DNA of 64,000 nt from Paenibacillus_V sp046244365 (GCF_046244365.1 NZ_CP176395.1:2790001-2854000), one strand, 5' to 3'. Shown: positions 31,854 to 40,747, counted from the stretch's first letter. Notes: a model not told the origin generated them from the sequence alone. Numbers and translations: made by a program.

Positions 31854-32606
31854 ATGAACGACAGGGGACGCTTGTCAAAAATGTGGGAATACTACAAGAT
31901 GGGCGGGTTGTCGCCCGCCATTACATCGATTTACAACGGAAAGAGCGCTCAGCAAATGGCTTTCATCCGCTCCATGATGAAGGAGCAGCGTCAGCGGAGC
32001 TTATTCGATATCCCGCTGTCGGGGATGGAAGCGGTCGTTTTCGATTTGGAGACGACCGGCTTTTCGCCTTATCATGGAGACGAGATCATTTCGATCGGCG
32101 CCGTATCGGTTATCGGAGCGGAAGTGAAGGAAGACGATACCTTCTATAGCGAGGTCAATCCGGAGCGTCTGATTCCCGATCATATCGTAGAGCTTACGGG
32201 AATTACCAACGAGCAGATCGCCGGCGCGCCCAAGCTGATGGAAGCGCTGCGTCATTTTCTTCATTTCGTACAGCAGAAGGTGCTGGTCGTGCACGGAAGC
32301 GGGCATGATAAACGATTTCTGAATTCGGCACTTTGGCGCACGTCGAAGGTTAACATGACCCATCGGATGCTCGATACGATGATGATCGCCAAATGGCTGC
32401 GGCCGGGAACGAAATACCACGGACTGGATGAAATGCTGGATGCGTACAGGATCGAGCCGATGCAGAGGCATCATGCGTTGTACGATGCGGTCATGACCGC
32501 TAAGCTGTGGTCGGCCATGACAGAGGAGATTTCGGAGCGAGGCATTACGACGCTTGGAGATTTATATGTCGGATTGAGTCACCATGAGGGGACGACTTCT
32601 CTGTAA
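31854..32606 (+). CDS. DnaQ-type 3'-5' exonuclease (DNA polymerase III epsilon-like)
   Basis: A 250-aa DEDDh exonuclease. Motif Exo I is VVFDLETTGFSPYHGDEIIS (Asp, Glu), Exo II the VHGSGHDKRFL region, and Exo III is RHHALYDAVMTAKL (His, Asp). The N-terminal 55 residues are a separate helical region (MWEYYKMGGLSPAITSIYNG). TTGGAGG lies 8 nt before the ATG at 31854; the frame is open from 31824. It follows the nucleotidyltransferase gene by 103 nt and may be the third gene of the amtB transcript. It probably trims or proofreads DNA; a standalone role cannot be set from sequence. Confidence 0.85.
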   Translation: MNDRGRLSKMWEYYKMGGLSPAITSIYNGKSAQQMAFIRSMMKEQRQRSLFDIPLSGMEAVVFDLETTGFSPYHGDEIISIGAVSVIGAEVKEDDTFYSEVNPERLIPDHIVELTGITNEQIAGAPKLMEALRHFLHFVQQKVLVVHGSGHDKRFLNSALWRTSKVNMTHRMLDTMMIAKWLRPGTKYHGLDEMLDAYRIEPMQRHHALYDAVMTAKLWSAMTEEISERGITTLGDLYVGLSHHEGTTSL

Positions 32607-32629
32607 GACTGCCATAAGCCAGATTAAAA

Positions 32630-32668
32630 GAGGACAGACCGAATGTATTTCATTCGACTGTCCTCTTA
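32630..32668. terminator. Very strong hairpin, terminator for either strand
   Basis: AGAGGACAG and CTGTCCTCT arms plus an inner CGAATG/CATTCG stem. On the minus strand it is followed by TTTTAATC, and it would end the short transcript from the inverted promoter at 32729-32806; on the plus strand it follows the exonuclease gene by 24 nt. Confidence 0.75.
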
Positions 32669-32722
32669 GTCGATGGAACCGATCTATTGCCGTAAACCTC
32701 AACCTCGTAAAGATATGCCACA
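32630..32722 (-). ncRNA. Candidate small RNA (~90 nt) from an AraC-type promoter copy
   Basis: The predicted start (about 32722) follows the extended -10 of an inverted copy of the ABC importer promoter, and the transcript would end at the strong hairpin 32630-32668. No convincing peptide is encoded: the only start-like codon behind a GAGGTT runs straight through the hairpin. It may be a co-regulated small RNA, or the promoter may be a relic of a lost operon. Confidence 0.35.
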
Positions 32723-32728
32723 CGGGTC

Positions 32729-32806
32729 ATTGTAGCATCGAATCCGTCGATGGGACTAGTTCTCATTGTCCGGATCCGGTTCTCAAAGAACGAATCCTCC
32801 GGTTCT
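32729..32806 (-). promoter_or_regulatory. AraC-type promoter module, inverted copy (P2)
   Basis: Reading the minus strand: AGAAC half-sites at 32802-32806, 32779-32783 and 32759-32763 (spacings 23 and 20 bp), then TGCTACAAT as an extended -10 (TACAAT at 32729-32734). About 70 of the surrounding positions match the module at 35301-35385. Confidence 0.7.
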
Positions 32807-32883
32807 GAATTGCCGTTTCGTTATTGAAAAGCCGCCCTCCGCCTCCTTGCCGAAATCATCCTGCGAAACTTGGGTTTTCATAG

Positions 32884-32911
32884 TTTACAACAATGAAAAT
32901 TCCAGTATAAT
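32884..32911 (+). promoter_or_regulatory. Promoter of the membrane AraC regulator gene
   Basis: TTTACA (32884-32889), 16 nt, perfect TATAAT (32906-32911). Confidence 0.6.
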
Positions 32912-32940
32912 AAACAACGCTTCTTGTATTTTTCGATAAA

Positions 32941-32954
32941 TGAAAGCGATTTCG
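32941..32954. promoter_or_regulatory. cre-like site in the regulator leader
   Basis: TGAAAGCGATTTCG matches the cre consensus at 12 of 14 positions. It lies just after the predicted transcription start, where CcpA would act as a roadblock. Confidence 0.5.
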
Positions 32955-33014
32955 ATGAGCTAGGGGGGATGATCCATCAAGCTGCATTTAAGAACGACCT
33001 ATGTACGTATTTTT

Positions 33015-35174
33015 TTGTGGAGCTGCATCATTCTTTCCATTATTATCATTCCGTTCTCCTTATTTTTGACAAATCGCTTCTCCAATTACGCGTATGAGCA
33101 GAGCGGAGATTTCAACCGGGAGATGATCCGCCAAACAGTGGAACGGACGGAATATATCCTGATGAAACTGAAATCGTACAGCTTGAACATCTATGAAGAC
33201 CAAACGATTCAAAATTGGATCTATGATCAGACCGACGATGCGATGGCCGATGCCGAAGCGCTCCGGGTATTGACGAATTATTTGGCGAATGAGCCGTTTA
33301 TCGAAAGAGCTTACTTGATCAATACTAGACTGGAAAAAACGATATCCTCCCAAGTCGGACTGGTTCGATTTCCGGATTTTTCGGATAAAGACATATTGCG
33401 CCGAGTGAACGCGGAACCCCCGGATTTTTTACGGTATTTCGACCATCGGATCGGCGATACTGCGTACTTGTCGCTCATCATTCCTTCAACGCCCGCAAGG
33501 AAAAATCATTACGGCTATCTGGTCGTACTCCTCGACAAAAAGAAGCTGCAGAACCTTTTCATGACCGATTACGCCGAAACCGGCAACGGACTGATGGTAC
33601 TGGATCATTCAGGCAAGTCGATTTTGGGCGAGACGGTCGGGCCGAACCTGGAAAAGCTTAACGCCATGCGAAAGGATTCGGAGAACGGCTCCTTCGAATT
33701 GGTCGAAGGCGGGGTCAAATGGTTTGTCAATTACGCAGCGATGCACTCGCAGGAATGGACGATGTATTCGTACACCGAATTAAAAACATTCAGGCAAAAA
33801 GCTCAATCGTTCAAGTCATCGATCGTCATGTATACGCTTCTTCTGCTCACCGTGCTGCTTTTGGCGGCATTTTGGCATTCGCAACGGTTTTTCGGACCGT
33901 TCCGCCGTCTGGCGGACCAGCTGCAGCGCAAGGTTGGCCTCCATGCCCAGAGCGACTATGGCGTTATCGAGCAGGGAGTGGAACTTCTCCGCAACCATTA
34001 CTCGCTTATTAAAGCGGAATATTTACGCCAATGGATTTTGCAGGGAAGGCTGAATCAAAGCGCACGGGAAGCGATCTCGCGCGAATCCGGGCTGCTAGAC
34101 TCCGATATCGTCCGGCTTGCGGTCGTCAAAATCGATTCGTACAGCGCATTCTCGGAGAAATACGATTTCGGTTCGCGCAAGCTGATGAAATACGCAATGG
34201 GCAACATTGCCGAAGAACTTCTCCGGGGTCCCGGCAGAGTTGTCGAAGTCGTCGATTTCGGTGGGGATCATACCGCCGTTCTCATTGGGGAAGCAAATCC
34301 GGAAAGCGATTTGAGCGGCAATCTGAGGGCCGTCAGGAGGGAGGTTGAGAAAAGCATAGGCCTAAACGTAACGATTGCGGTAAGCGATGCCCGGCACGTG
34401 CATGACGACCTTCGTAAAGTGTACGACGATATAAGCGAACTTGCGATGTTCAAGTTTATTAGCGGCGAAGACAAAATATATACCGAGCAAGACTATGAGC
34501 ATTACTTGGAGACGCACCGCCCGATACTGGACGACGCGATGATCGAACAGTTGATACAGTCCGTCCGGAGCGGCAAAGAGGAGAAGACGCTATCGGAACT
34601 GGAGACGTTGTTTCTCAACCTCCAGACGCTGAAATATTCGGAATGCAAATTTCAGCTCAGTCTTCTTTTTTTCGCGATCGTCAAGTCGTTTAACAAGTTG
34701 ACGTCGATTAAGAGCGTCGAAGGCATTGAGAAGCATTTGGAGCGGTTTTCCACGTTAAGCGAAGTTAGCGATTGGATGAAGGAAGAACTTGTGAGGATCA
34801 TTCAACTGCTAACTAGCCAGAAAGGCTTCAGCCGCAAAGATAAAGTGGTGGAAGAAATGGTGGAATACGTGCAATTCCATATTCACGATCCGATGCTTTC
34901 GGTCGATGACGTTGCCGAACACGTATCCTTGTCTGTCAAATATGTCCGTCAATTGTTCGACGATGTGCGAGGTATTTCGCTATCGAACTATATTCTGAAT
35001 GCGCGTATTGAGAAAGTGAAGGAGCTTCTCGGGAAAACCGGCCTGCCTATCGCGGATATATCCGAACAGTCGGGGTTCCAAACCAAAAGCCATTTCTTTA
35101 CTGCGTTCAAAAAAGCGACGGGCATGACCCCGAGCCAATACCGAACAAGTTACGCGAACGAAACGAAAGCATAA
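33015..35174 (+). CDS. Membrane-anchored AraC-family regulator
   Basis: A one-component regulator of 719 aa from the TTG at 33015. TM1 is residues 1-20, an extracellular sensor of the cache type spans about 22-265, TM2 about 275-295, a CdaR GGDEF-like domain lies near 330-490, and a C-terminal AraC double helix-turn-helix spans about 615-712 (LSVDDVAEHVSLSVKYVRQL, IADISEQSGFQTKSHFFTAF). No kinase domain is present. The true start is probably upstream: the frame stays open to 32973 and gives the basic stretch KLHLRTTYVRIFL before TM1, with AGGGGGG 7 nt before an ATC codon at 32976 (would give 732 aa), whereas 33015 has no binding site. It most likely activates the downstream importer through the AGAAC half-sites at 35301-35350. 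Confidence 0.9.
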   Translation: MWSCIILSIIIIPFSLFLTNRFSNYAYEQSGDFNREMIRQTVERTEYILMKLKSYSLNIYEDQTIQNWIYDQTDDAMADAEALRVLTNYLANEPFIERAYLINTRLEKTISSQVGLVRFPDFSDKDILRRVNAEPPDFLRYFDHRIGDTAYLSLIIPSTPARKNHYGYLVVLLDKKKLQNLFMTDYAETGNGLMVLDHSGKSILGETVGPNLEKLNAMRKDSENGSFELVEGGVKWFVNYAAMHSQEWTMYSYTELKTFRQKAQSFKSSIVMYTLLLLTVLLLAAFWHSQRFFGPFRRLADQLQRKVGLHAQSDYGVIEQGVELLRNHYSLIKAEYLRQWILQGRLNQSAREAISRESGLLDSDIVRLAVVKIDSYSAFSEKYDFGSRKLMKYAMGNIAEELLRGPGRVVEVVDFGGDHTAVLIGEANPESDLSGNLRAVRREVEKSIGLNVTIAVSDARHVHDDLRKVYDDISELAMFKFISGEDKIYTEQDYEHYLETHRPILDDAMIEQLIQSVRSGKEEKTLSELETLFLNLQTLKYSECKFQLSLLFFAIVKSFNKLTSIKSVEGIEKHLERFSTLSEVSDWMKEELVRIIQLLTSQKGFSRKDKVVEEMVEYVQFHIHDPMLSVDDVAEHVSLSVKYVRQLFDDVRGISLSNYILNARIEKVKELLGKTGLPIADISEQSGFQTKSHFFTAFKKATGMTPSQYRTSYANETKA

Positions 35175-35179
35175 GCGTT

Positions 35180-35212
35180 AGCCGTCTCCAGCCGGGAGGC
35201 GGCATTTTTTTA
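35180..35212 (+). terminator. Terminator of the AraC regulator gene
   Basis: GCCGTCTCC (35181-35189) pairs with GGAGGCGGC (35195-35203), followed by ATTTTTTT. Confidence 0.85.
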
Positions 35213-35300
35213 TCGGATTTTTCGGTTCCCCGCAAAATAATGGATGAACCTTAATCGAAGCAATCCGAGGATACGGGACCCGGTACCTCGCCGGGAAAAT

Positions 35301-35385
35301 CAGAACCTTCCTATTTTCCTTTTGAGAACCCGATTCGGACTTTGAGAACTAGGCCAATCGACTGTTCCGGTGCTACGATGACCCG
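35301..35385 (+). promoter_or_regulatory. AraC-type promoter module of the second ABC importer (P1)
   Basis: AGAAC half-sites at 35302-35306, 35325-35329 and 35345-35349 (spacings 23 and 20 bp; the last two extended as TTTGAGAAC), then extended -10 TGCTACGAT (TACGAT 35374-35379) and a conserved GACCCGTGTG at the start region. There is no recognisable -35, as expected for an activator-dependent promoter. Confidence 0.7.
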
Positions 35386-35457
35386 TGTGAAGCGACTGCA
35401 GGGTTATCGGACTCCGCGTTGCTAGGTAACGATCTTACGGGAAAGGAGGGATAAACC

Positions 35458-36393
35458 ATGAAACGACAACGGGGGCTCGGATGGGGAGTGGCTGCCGAGT
35501 TCGCGAGAAATCGCTACTTGTATTTACTTGCGCTTCCCGGCACGCTGTTCCTTATCGTGTTCGCTTACGTTCCGATGTCTGCGCATCTGCTCGCGTTTAA
35601 AAGCTTCCGGTTATCCGAAGGATTGTGGGGCAGCAAATGGGTGGGTTTCGACAATTTCAAGTATTTCTTCCACGGGAACGACTGGATTCGCGTCACTTAC
35701 AATACGTTGCTGCTGAACGGATTGTTTCTTGTTTTCGGAATAGGTTGCGCGGTCATGTTGGCGATTTTTTTGAACGAGATTGGCAATCAGTGGTTTAAAA
35801 GATTCACGCAATCGTTTATTTTCCTGCCGTACTTTATTTCGTGGCTAGTCGTCAGCATGATGACTCAAACGTTGTTAGGGACTACGGAAGGATTGTTAAA
35901 CCGAATGCTGCATGTTTTCGGATTTGACGGGATCGAATGGTATTTGACGCCGGGCGTATGGCCGTACATCTTGACGATCGTCTACGTATGGAAATTTGCG
36001 GGATACACATCCATTATTTTTTTGGCGGGAATCACCGGCATTTCCCCGGATTATTACGAAAGCGCCAAAATCGAAGGGGCAAGCCGCTGGCAGCAGATCG
36101 TGCATATCACTTTGCCGCTGCTCCGTCCCGTCATCATGATTATGGTTCTGCTCGGCATCGGCCGCATTTTTTACGGCGACTTCGGCATGATTTATGCCAT
36201 CGTTGGGGATATCGGCGTTTTGTATCCGACAACGGATGTCATCGATACGTTTGCTTATCGCGCCTTGCGGCAGCTTGGCAACTTCAGTACGTCCTCCGCC
36301 GTTATCGTCTATCAATCCGTTCTGGGGCTCATTACGGTCGTCATATTCAATGCGATCGCCCGGAAAATCGATGCGGACTCCAGATTGTTCTAA
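35458..36393 (+). CDS. Sugar ABC transporter permease, LplB type (CUT1), second system
   Basis: A 311-aa permease with six predicted membrane helices; helix 1 about residues 22-42 (LLALPGTLFLIVFAYVPMSA). The N-terminal FRLSEGLWGSKWVGFDNFKY and the EAA-type loop YESAKIEGASRWQQI near 205 place it with LplB-like importers. GGAAAGGAGGGATAAACC precedes the ATG. It opens a three-gene operon behind the AGAAC promoter module. As in the first system, no ATPase is linked. Confidence 0.92.
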   Translation: MKRQRGLGWGVAAEFARNRYLYLLALPGTLFLIVFAYVPMSAHLLAFKSFRLSEGLWGSKWVGFDNFKYFFHGNDWIRVTYNTLLLNGLFLVFGIGCAVMLAIFLNEIGNQWFKRFTQSFIFLPYFISWLVVSMMTQTLLGTTEGLLNRMLHVFGFDGIEWYLTPGVWPYILTIVYVWKFAGYTSIIFLAGITGISPDYYESAKIEGASRWQQIVHITLPLLRPVIMIMVLLGIGRIFYGDFGMIYAIVGDIGVLYPTTDVIDTFAYRALRQLGNFSTSSAVIVYQSVLGLITVVIFNAIARKIDADSRLF

Positions 36394-36405
36394 GGTGTGG
36401 TAGAA

Positions 36406-37272
36406 ATGCAGGAACGATTATTCAGTATCATGATTTACACGGTTTTGTTAGCGGCTGCCATTTTCTGTTTCGTCCCGTTCTGGCTTGTCTTCATAAACTC
36501 GTTTGCGACCGAGTCCAGCATCCAGACGCTCGGGTATCAGTTCATGCCGCGCGGATTCAGTATTCAAGCCTATGAATTTCTTCTGTCGGGGAAGCAATTG
36601 TTTCGGAGTTACGGGGTGACGTTGTTCGTGACGGTTGTCGGAACGGTGTTGTCTGTAATAATAACGGCATCTTACGCTTATGCTTTATCCCATCAAAAAG
36701 TGAAGTACAGGAACGTTCTTTCGTTTTTGACATACTTTACGATGCTGTTCGGAGCGGGCTTGGTCGGCTTTTACATGCTGGTAGCAAATTGGCTGGGCTT
36801 GAAGGATTCGGTTTGGGCGCTTATTTTGCCGTACTTGCTGAACCCGTTCTATGCCTTTATCCTGGTTTCGTATTTCCGGACGCTGCCTTATGAGCTGAAT
36901 GAAGCGGCGACGGTGGACGGCGCCAACGATCTCGTCATTTTTTTTCGTATCATATGGCCGATTTCGATCCCCGTCATCGCAACGGTCAGCCTATTTTTTG
37001 CACTGCAGTATTGGAACGATTGGTATTTGTCGCTCTTGTTCATCGACGACTACAAGCTGCACCCGCTGCAAATGATGATTCGCCAATTGATGTCGAATTT
37101 GAATGCCAAGGCGTACGTGTCGGGCAGTCAAACGGAGTATAACGTCGTCGTGCCGACATACGGCATGCAGCTCGCGATCGTTTGCGTGACGATCGGACCG
37201 ATTTTGTTCGTGTATCCGTTCATACAAAAATATTTTGTCAAAGGCATTATGATCGGAGCCGTAAAAGGATAA
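36406..37272 (+). CDS. Sugar ABC transporter permease, YtcP type (CUT1), second system
   Basis: A 288-aa partner permease. Helix 1 spans about residues 9-30 (IYTVLLAAAIFCFVPFWLVF), the EAA-type loop is NEAATVDGANDLVIFF near 170, and the end is IMIGAVKG. The ATG at 36406 sits about 8 nt after AAGGTG; a GTG at 36397 is too close to it. It starts 12 nt after the previous gene. Hydrophobic profile and order are as expected for CUT1 importers. Confidence 0.92.
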   Translation: MQERLFSIMIYTVLLAAAIFCFVPFWLVFINSFATESSIQTLGYQFMPRGFSIQAYEFLLSGKQLFRSYGVTLFVTVVGTVLSVIITASYAYALSHQKVKYRNVLSFLTYFTMLFGAGLVGFYMLVANWLGLKDSVWALILPYLLNPFYAFILVSYFRTLPYELNEAATVDGANDLVIFFRIIWPISIPVIATVSLFFALQYWNDWYLSLLFIDDYKLHPLQMMIRQLMSNLNAKAYVSGSQTEYNVVVPTYGMQLAIVCVTIGPILFVYPFIQKYFVKGIMIGAVKG

Positions 37273-37301
37273 TGACTTTTGAAAAAAATGGGGGATTGAG
37301 C

Positions 37302-38837
37302 ATGAAACGTTTCGTTTCTTTAAGCATCGCATCCGTACTGGCGCTGTCAGCACTGGCGGGCTGCAGTAAAACGGATGAAAACGGCAAGGGGAAAGAGCAG
37401 GCGCCCTATTCGAATCAGCTGCCGCAAGTTACGCTCAAAATCATGATTCCCGGCGACCGGCCGCCCGATATGGATTTGATTGTCGCCGAGGCGGAAAAAC
37501 GGATGAAAGATACGGTGAACGCCAAGCTCGACATCGTTTTCGTCCCTTGGTCCGATCTTGCGCAAAAGACGCAGGTGACGCTCGCATCCGGCGAAAATAT
37601 GGATTTGATTTTCGACGCTCCCTGGTTACACATTAACCAAATGATTTCGAACGGCTACTACGAACCTCTCGACGATCTGCTTTCCAAGTACGGCAAAACG
37701 GTGCTCGACAAGCGTCCGAAGCAAATGTGGGATGCCAACAAATACGACGGTAAAATAATGGCCATTCCGCTAGGCGTAAGCTATATGTCCGGGAACTCGT
37801 ACTTTATTCGCAAAGACCTCCGAGAGAAACTGGGTATCGCGCCGATTAAAACGTACGAGGACATGATCAAATTCGCTTATGCGGTCAAGGAGAAGGAAAA
37901 GGGGATCGTGCCGATGACGGCCGCAGGGTCGACGGGGCAGCAGCATTATTCGCTCGTTGCGCACCGTTCGTTGAACGATTACAAAACCCATGTAAGGCCG
38001 ACCCACGCTTTGGGCAGTTCCCTTATGCTCTATTATAAGAACAACGACGGCAAAGTATTTAATCTGTTCGAAGACAAAGAACCGGTCTGGACATGGCTTA
38101 CCGAAGCCCGCAAGCAATATGAGGATGGGCTGATTTATAAAGATATTCTTTCGGCCAAAGATTTCCAGCAGCTATTCAAAACGGGCAAAGCGGCTGTTAC
38201 GCCTAACGGCGCGTTCGGCATCAGCAAGGAATTCGTCAAAACGCTCAAAGACAACTCGCCGGGGGCGGACGTCGAAACGGTGACATTCTTCGATAAGACC
38301 AAGGGTGCCAATTACGCCAACTTTAAACAGTGGAACTTCCTCGCTGTTCCGAAGGTCAGCAAGAACAAAGAGCGGGCCCTGATGTTCTTGAACTGGGCGA
38401 ACGAGAAAGACAATTACGACCTGCTTTCGTATGGTATTAAAGGCAAGCATTGGGAAGAAGTCGGGAAAGATAAAATGAAAATGCTCGATACGACCAATTA
38501 CTACGCATTCGGCTTCGTATGGGTGTGGAACCCGGTTGACGAGCGTGCCGATGCCGAGGGCGATCCCGCTCAAGAAGAGCTGAACGCGGTATTACGCGAC
38601 GCGAATAACTTTACGGCGGACATTTTGACCGGATTCGAATTTGACAGCGCCTCCGTTCAGAACGACATCAGTCAGTACAACACGGTCGAAGCGAAATATT
38701 ACCCGGCCTTGTTCAACGGCGTGCTCGATCCGAACGAGACGATGAAAAAGTTCGAGGCCGAAGCGGGACCCGCGCTTAAGAAAATCCAAAAAGAGCTGCA
38801 AAAACAGATCGACGCCTTCCTGGCGAAGAAAAAATAA
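37302..38837 (+). CDS. Sugar ABC transporter substrate-binding lipoprotein with DUF3502-like tail
   Basis: A 511-aa surface lipoprotein. The signal peptide ends in the lipobox LSALAGC (Cys about residue 21). The SBP fold shows VTLASGENMDLIFDAPWLHI and IMAIPLGVSYMSGNSYFIRK; the C-terminal GFEFDSASVQNDISQYNTV to KELQKQIDAFLA is typical of DUF3502, found at the end of many Paenibacillus sugar-binding proteins. GGGGGATTGAGC precedes the ATG, although the frame is open earlier. It closes the operon and is followed by a terminator. Ligand unknown. Confidence 0.92.
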   Translation: MKRFVSLSIASVLALSALAGCSKTDENGKGKEQAPYSNQLPQVTLKIMIPGDRPPDMDLIVAEAEKRMKDTVNAKLDIVFVPWSDLAQKTQVTLASGENMDLIFDAPWLHINQMISNGYYEPLDDLLSKYGKTVLDKRPKQMWDANKYDGKIMAIPLGVSYMSGNSYFIRKDLREKLGIAPIKTYEDMIKFAYAVKEKEKGIVPMTAAGSTGQQHYSLVAHRSLNDYKTHVRPTHALGSSLMLYYKNNDGKVFNLFEDKEPVWTWLTEARKQYEDGLIYKDILSAKDFQQLFKTGKAAVTPNGAFGISKEFVKTLKDNSPGADVETVTFFDKTKGANYANFKQWNFLAVPKVSKNKERALMFLNWANEKDNYDLLSYGIKGKHWEEVGKDKMKMLDTTNYYAFGFVWVWNPVDERADAEGDPAQEELNAVLRDANNFTADILTGFEFDSASVQNDISQYNTVEAKYYPALFNGVLDPNETMKKFEAEAGPALKKIQKELQKQIDAFLAKKK

Positions 38838-38850
38838 GTTGGTCAAAAAG

Positions 38851-38893
38851 ATGACCGCCTTTAATCCGAAACGGATCGAAGGCGGTCTCTTTA
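38851..38893. terminator. Terminator between convergent genes
   Basis: GACCGCCTT pairs with AAGGCGGTC, with an inner ATCCG/CGGAT stem; T-rich sequence lies on both sides. Confidence 0.8.
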
Positions 38894-38937
38894 CGGTATC
38901 GGAAAGTCCAGACGCAACTGACTAGCGATAGGCGACA

Positions 38938-39375
38938 TTAGTAAGGGGATATTTTCAACTGCTGTTGTTGGAAACGGCCCTGTTCCATTCGGTAAGCGCG
39001 AATGTCCGGCTGATTAGGACCGAGCAGCGAGACGATCCAATAAGTAGCAAACGACCACAGGCTGTTTTCGTCCAAGCGGGAAGGGATGGCTTTCGTTAAC
39101 GGGTGCGAGTGCACGATGCCGACCATGCGGTCTTGTAAGGATATCGAACCCAAGCTCCCTGCGGATTGCCGAATAACGATTTCAACCCATTCGCAAGGAT
39201 CGAATGAAAACCGATTTAGCGGGTTTTCCGCCGCATTGAGCATCGGAACAAAACCGCTTATTCGTACAGACTCGCCATCTGAAGTTCCCAGCAGTACGCC
39301 GCATGCCTCGTTAGGCAGCTCGTTCAAACAATGTGTTATTATTTCTTGAATGACTTCTTGATTTGCTCTTACCAC
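38938..39375 (-). CDS. JAB/MPN (JAMM) metallopeptidase domain protein
   Basis: A protein of about 145 aa with a JAMM zinc-isopeptidase-like motif: the upstream Glu in NEACGVLLG, then GIVHSHPLTKAIPSRLDENS, which supplies H-x-H and S-x2-D. Bacterial relatives of this M67 type process ubiquitin-like sulfur carriers or unknown small proteins; no ThiS/MoaD-like gene is next to it. The GTG at 39375 (GGGAG 11 nt before) looks better than a TTG at 39396 without a binding site, but the start is uncertain. It lies 73 nt downstream of an MFS transporter gene on the same strand and may be cotranscribed. Confidence 0.8.
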   Translation of the reverse strand: MVRANQEVIQEIITHCLNELPNEACGVLLGTSDGESVRISGFVPMLNAAENPLNRFSFDPCEWVEIVIRQSAGSLGSISLQDRMVGIVHSHPLTKAIPSRLDENSLWSFATYWIVSLLGPNQPDIRAYRMEQGRFQQQQLKISPY

Positions 39376-39448
39376 GACATATCCATCTCCCAGCAAGCAA
39401 CGTCACGTTCCGCAAGCAGCCTATTTTAGAATAGTACTACATTTACGG

Positions 39449-40747
39449 TCAATTGACCTGCCCTTCCGGTTTAATAAGGAAGAAGACAAGTCCAAGCGTG
39501 ACGGCTGATAGAACGGAAACCGTAATAAAGACGGATGCGTGCGACTTGTCCATCATCCAGCCGAACAGCGGCGGACCGAAGGCCACGCCGATAAAGCGCA
39601 AGCTGTTGTAAAGCGAAGTAATCATGCCGCGTTCCGCTTTTTCGACGGAGCCGGTAATCATGGTGTTCAAGCAGGGCAGCAGAAGTCCGGTTCCGATGCT
39701 GCTGATGGTCAGCAAGCCAATGAACAAGTAAATGTTGTGAAACAGAAAAATGGTGCCTACGGAGGCGGCGGTCATCAGCGAGAGTCCCGTAATCATGAGA
39801 ATCCGCATGAGGGGGCCGTTTTTCTTGATTTTGCTGCCGGTTATATAGGAGGTCGTCACCATGCCGAGCAGGGGAATGGCTAGAACAAAGCCTTTCATGA
39901 CGCCCTCGATCGAATAAGGCGGCTCCTCGAGCACATTGGACAAATAAAAAAGGACGCCGAACAAAATAAACAAAGCAAGCGAGCCGGCCACGAACGACGA
40001 GATGAGCCAGCGTCCTTTGGATTTGAGGATGGACAAGATTTTTCGGCAATATTCCTTCAGGTTCGGCGGTTCATTCTCTTTGGGAGGTTCCTTGATGATC
40101 CACATGATCGCCACGATGGCCAGCAAGCAGAAGAACGGAAAAGCGAAAAAAGCGGCATACCATACGATCAAAGCGAGTAAAGAGCCGAAAATCGGACTGA
40201 CTACCTTGCCTGTTCCATTGGACGCTTCGGTAAGTCCGAGCGCTTTGCTTTCCGTGCCGTCCTTATACATGTCCCCGACAAGCGCCATGGCAATAGGGGC
40301 GGTTCCTGCAGCTCCCATGCCTTGCAGCGCTCTCGCGACAATAATGACCCAATACGATCCCCATACGGCTCCGAAGCCTGCAAGCAATCCGGCTGCTCCG
40401 TACAAGATAAGCGAGGGGATCATCACGGCTTTTCGCGAGAAGCGGTCCGACAAATAACCGGAAACCGGAATGACCAGGCCTGCTGTGATGGAAAATAGGG
40501 TGATGACCAGGCTGCTTTGGAATTTGGTGATGCCGAGTTCCTTGATCATATCGGGCAATATGGGGACCAGCATCGAATTGCCTAGCACCAGAACAAGCGG
40601 TACGGTGGCAATGGCGATGAATTCCCATACTTGGCCTTTGCGTTTGCCTTTTGGTGACGGCTGTTGTTGGCCGGCATCCGTATCGTCATCTTCTTCGATC
40701 ATGCTTTCAAATACGACGCTAAGCCGTTTCGCCTTTGCTTTAGCCAT
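39449..40747 (-). CDS. MFS transporter, DHA1 drug-export type
   Basis: A 432-aa major facilitator with a charged cytosolic N-terminal tail of about 42 residues (EEDDDTDAG) and twelve predicted helices from about residue 43. The family motif A between helices 2 and 3 reads GYLSDRFSRKAVM, and helix 5 carries the motif-C-like stretch GTGKVVSPIFGSLLA, both typical of drug/proton antiporters such as Bmr/TetA-type proteins. Substrate unknown. A weak ribosome binding region (GAAAGGAAGGCAGCT) precedes the ATG. Confidence 0.88.
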   Translation of the reverse strand: MAKAKAKRLSVVFESMIEEDDDTDAGQQQPSPKGKRKGQVWEFIAIATVPLVLVLGNSMLVPILPDMIKELGITKFQSSLVITLFSITAGLVIPVSGYLSDRFSRKAVMIPSLILYGAAGLLAGFGAVWGSYWVIIVARALQGMGAAGTAPIAMALVGDMYKDGTESKALGLTEASNGTGKVVSPIFGSLLALIVWYAAFFAFPFFCLLAIVAIMWIIKEPPKENEPPNLKEYCRKILSILKSKGRWLISSFVAGSLALFILFGVLFYLSNVLEEPPYSIEGVMKGFVLAIPLLGMVTTSYITGSKIKKNGPLMRILMITGLSLMTAASVGTIFLFHNIYLFIGLLTISSIGTGLLLPCLNTMITGSVEKAERGMITSLYNSLRFIGVAFGPPLFGWMMDKSHASVFITVSVLSAVTLGLVFFLIKPEGQVN

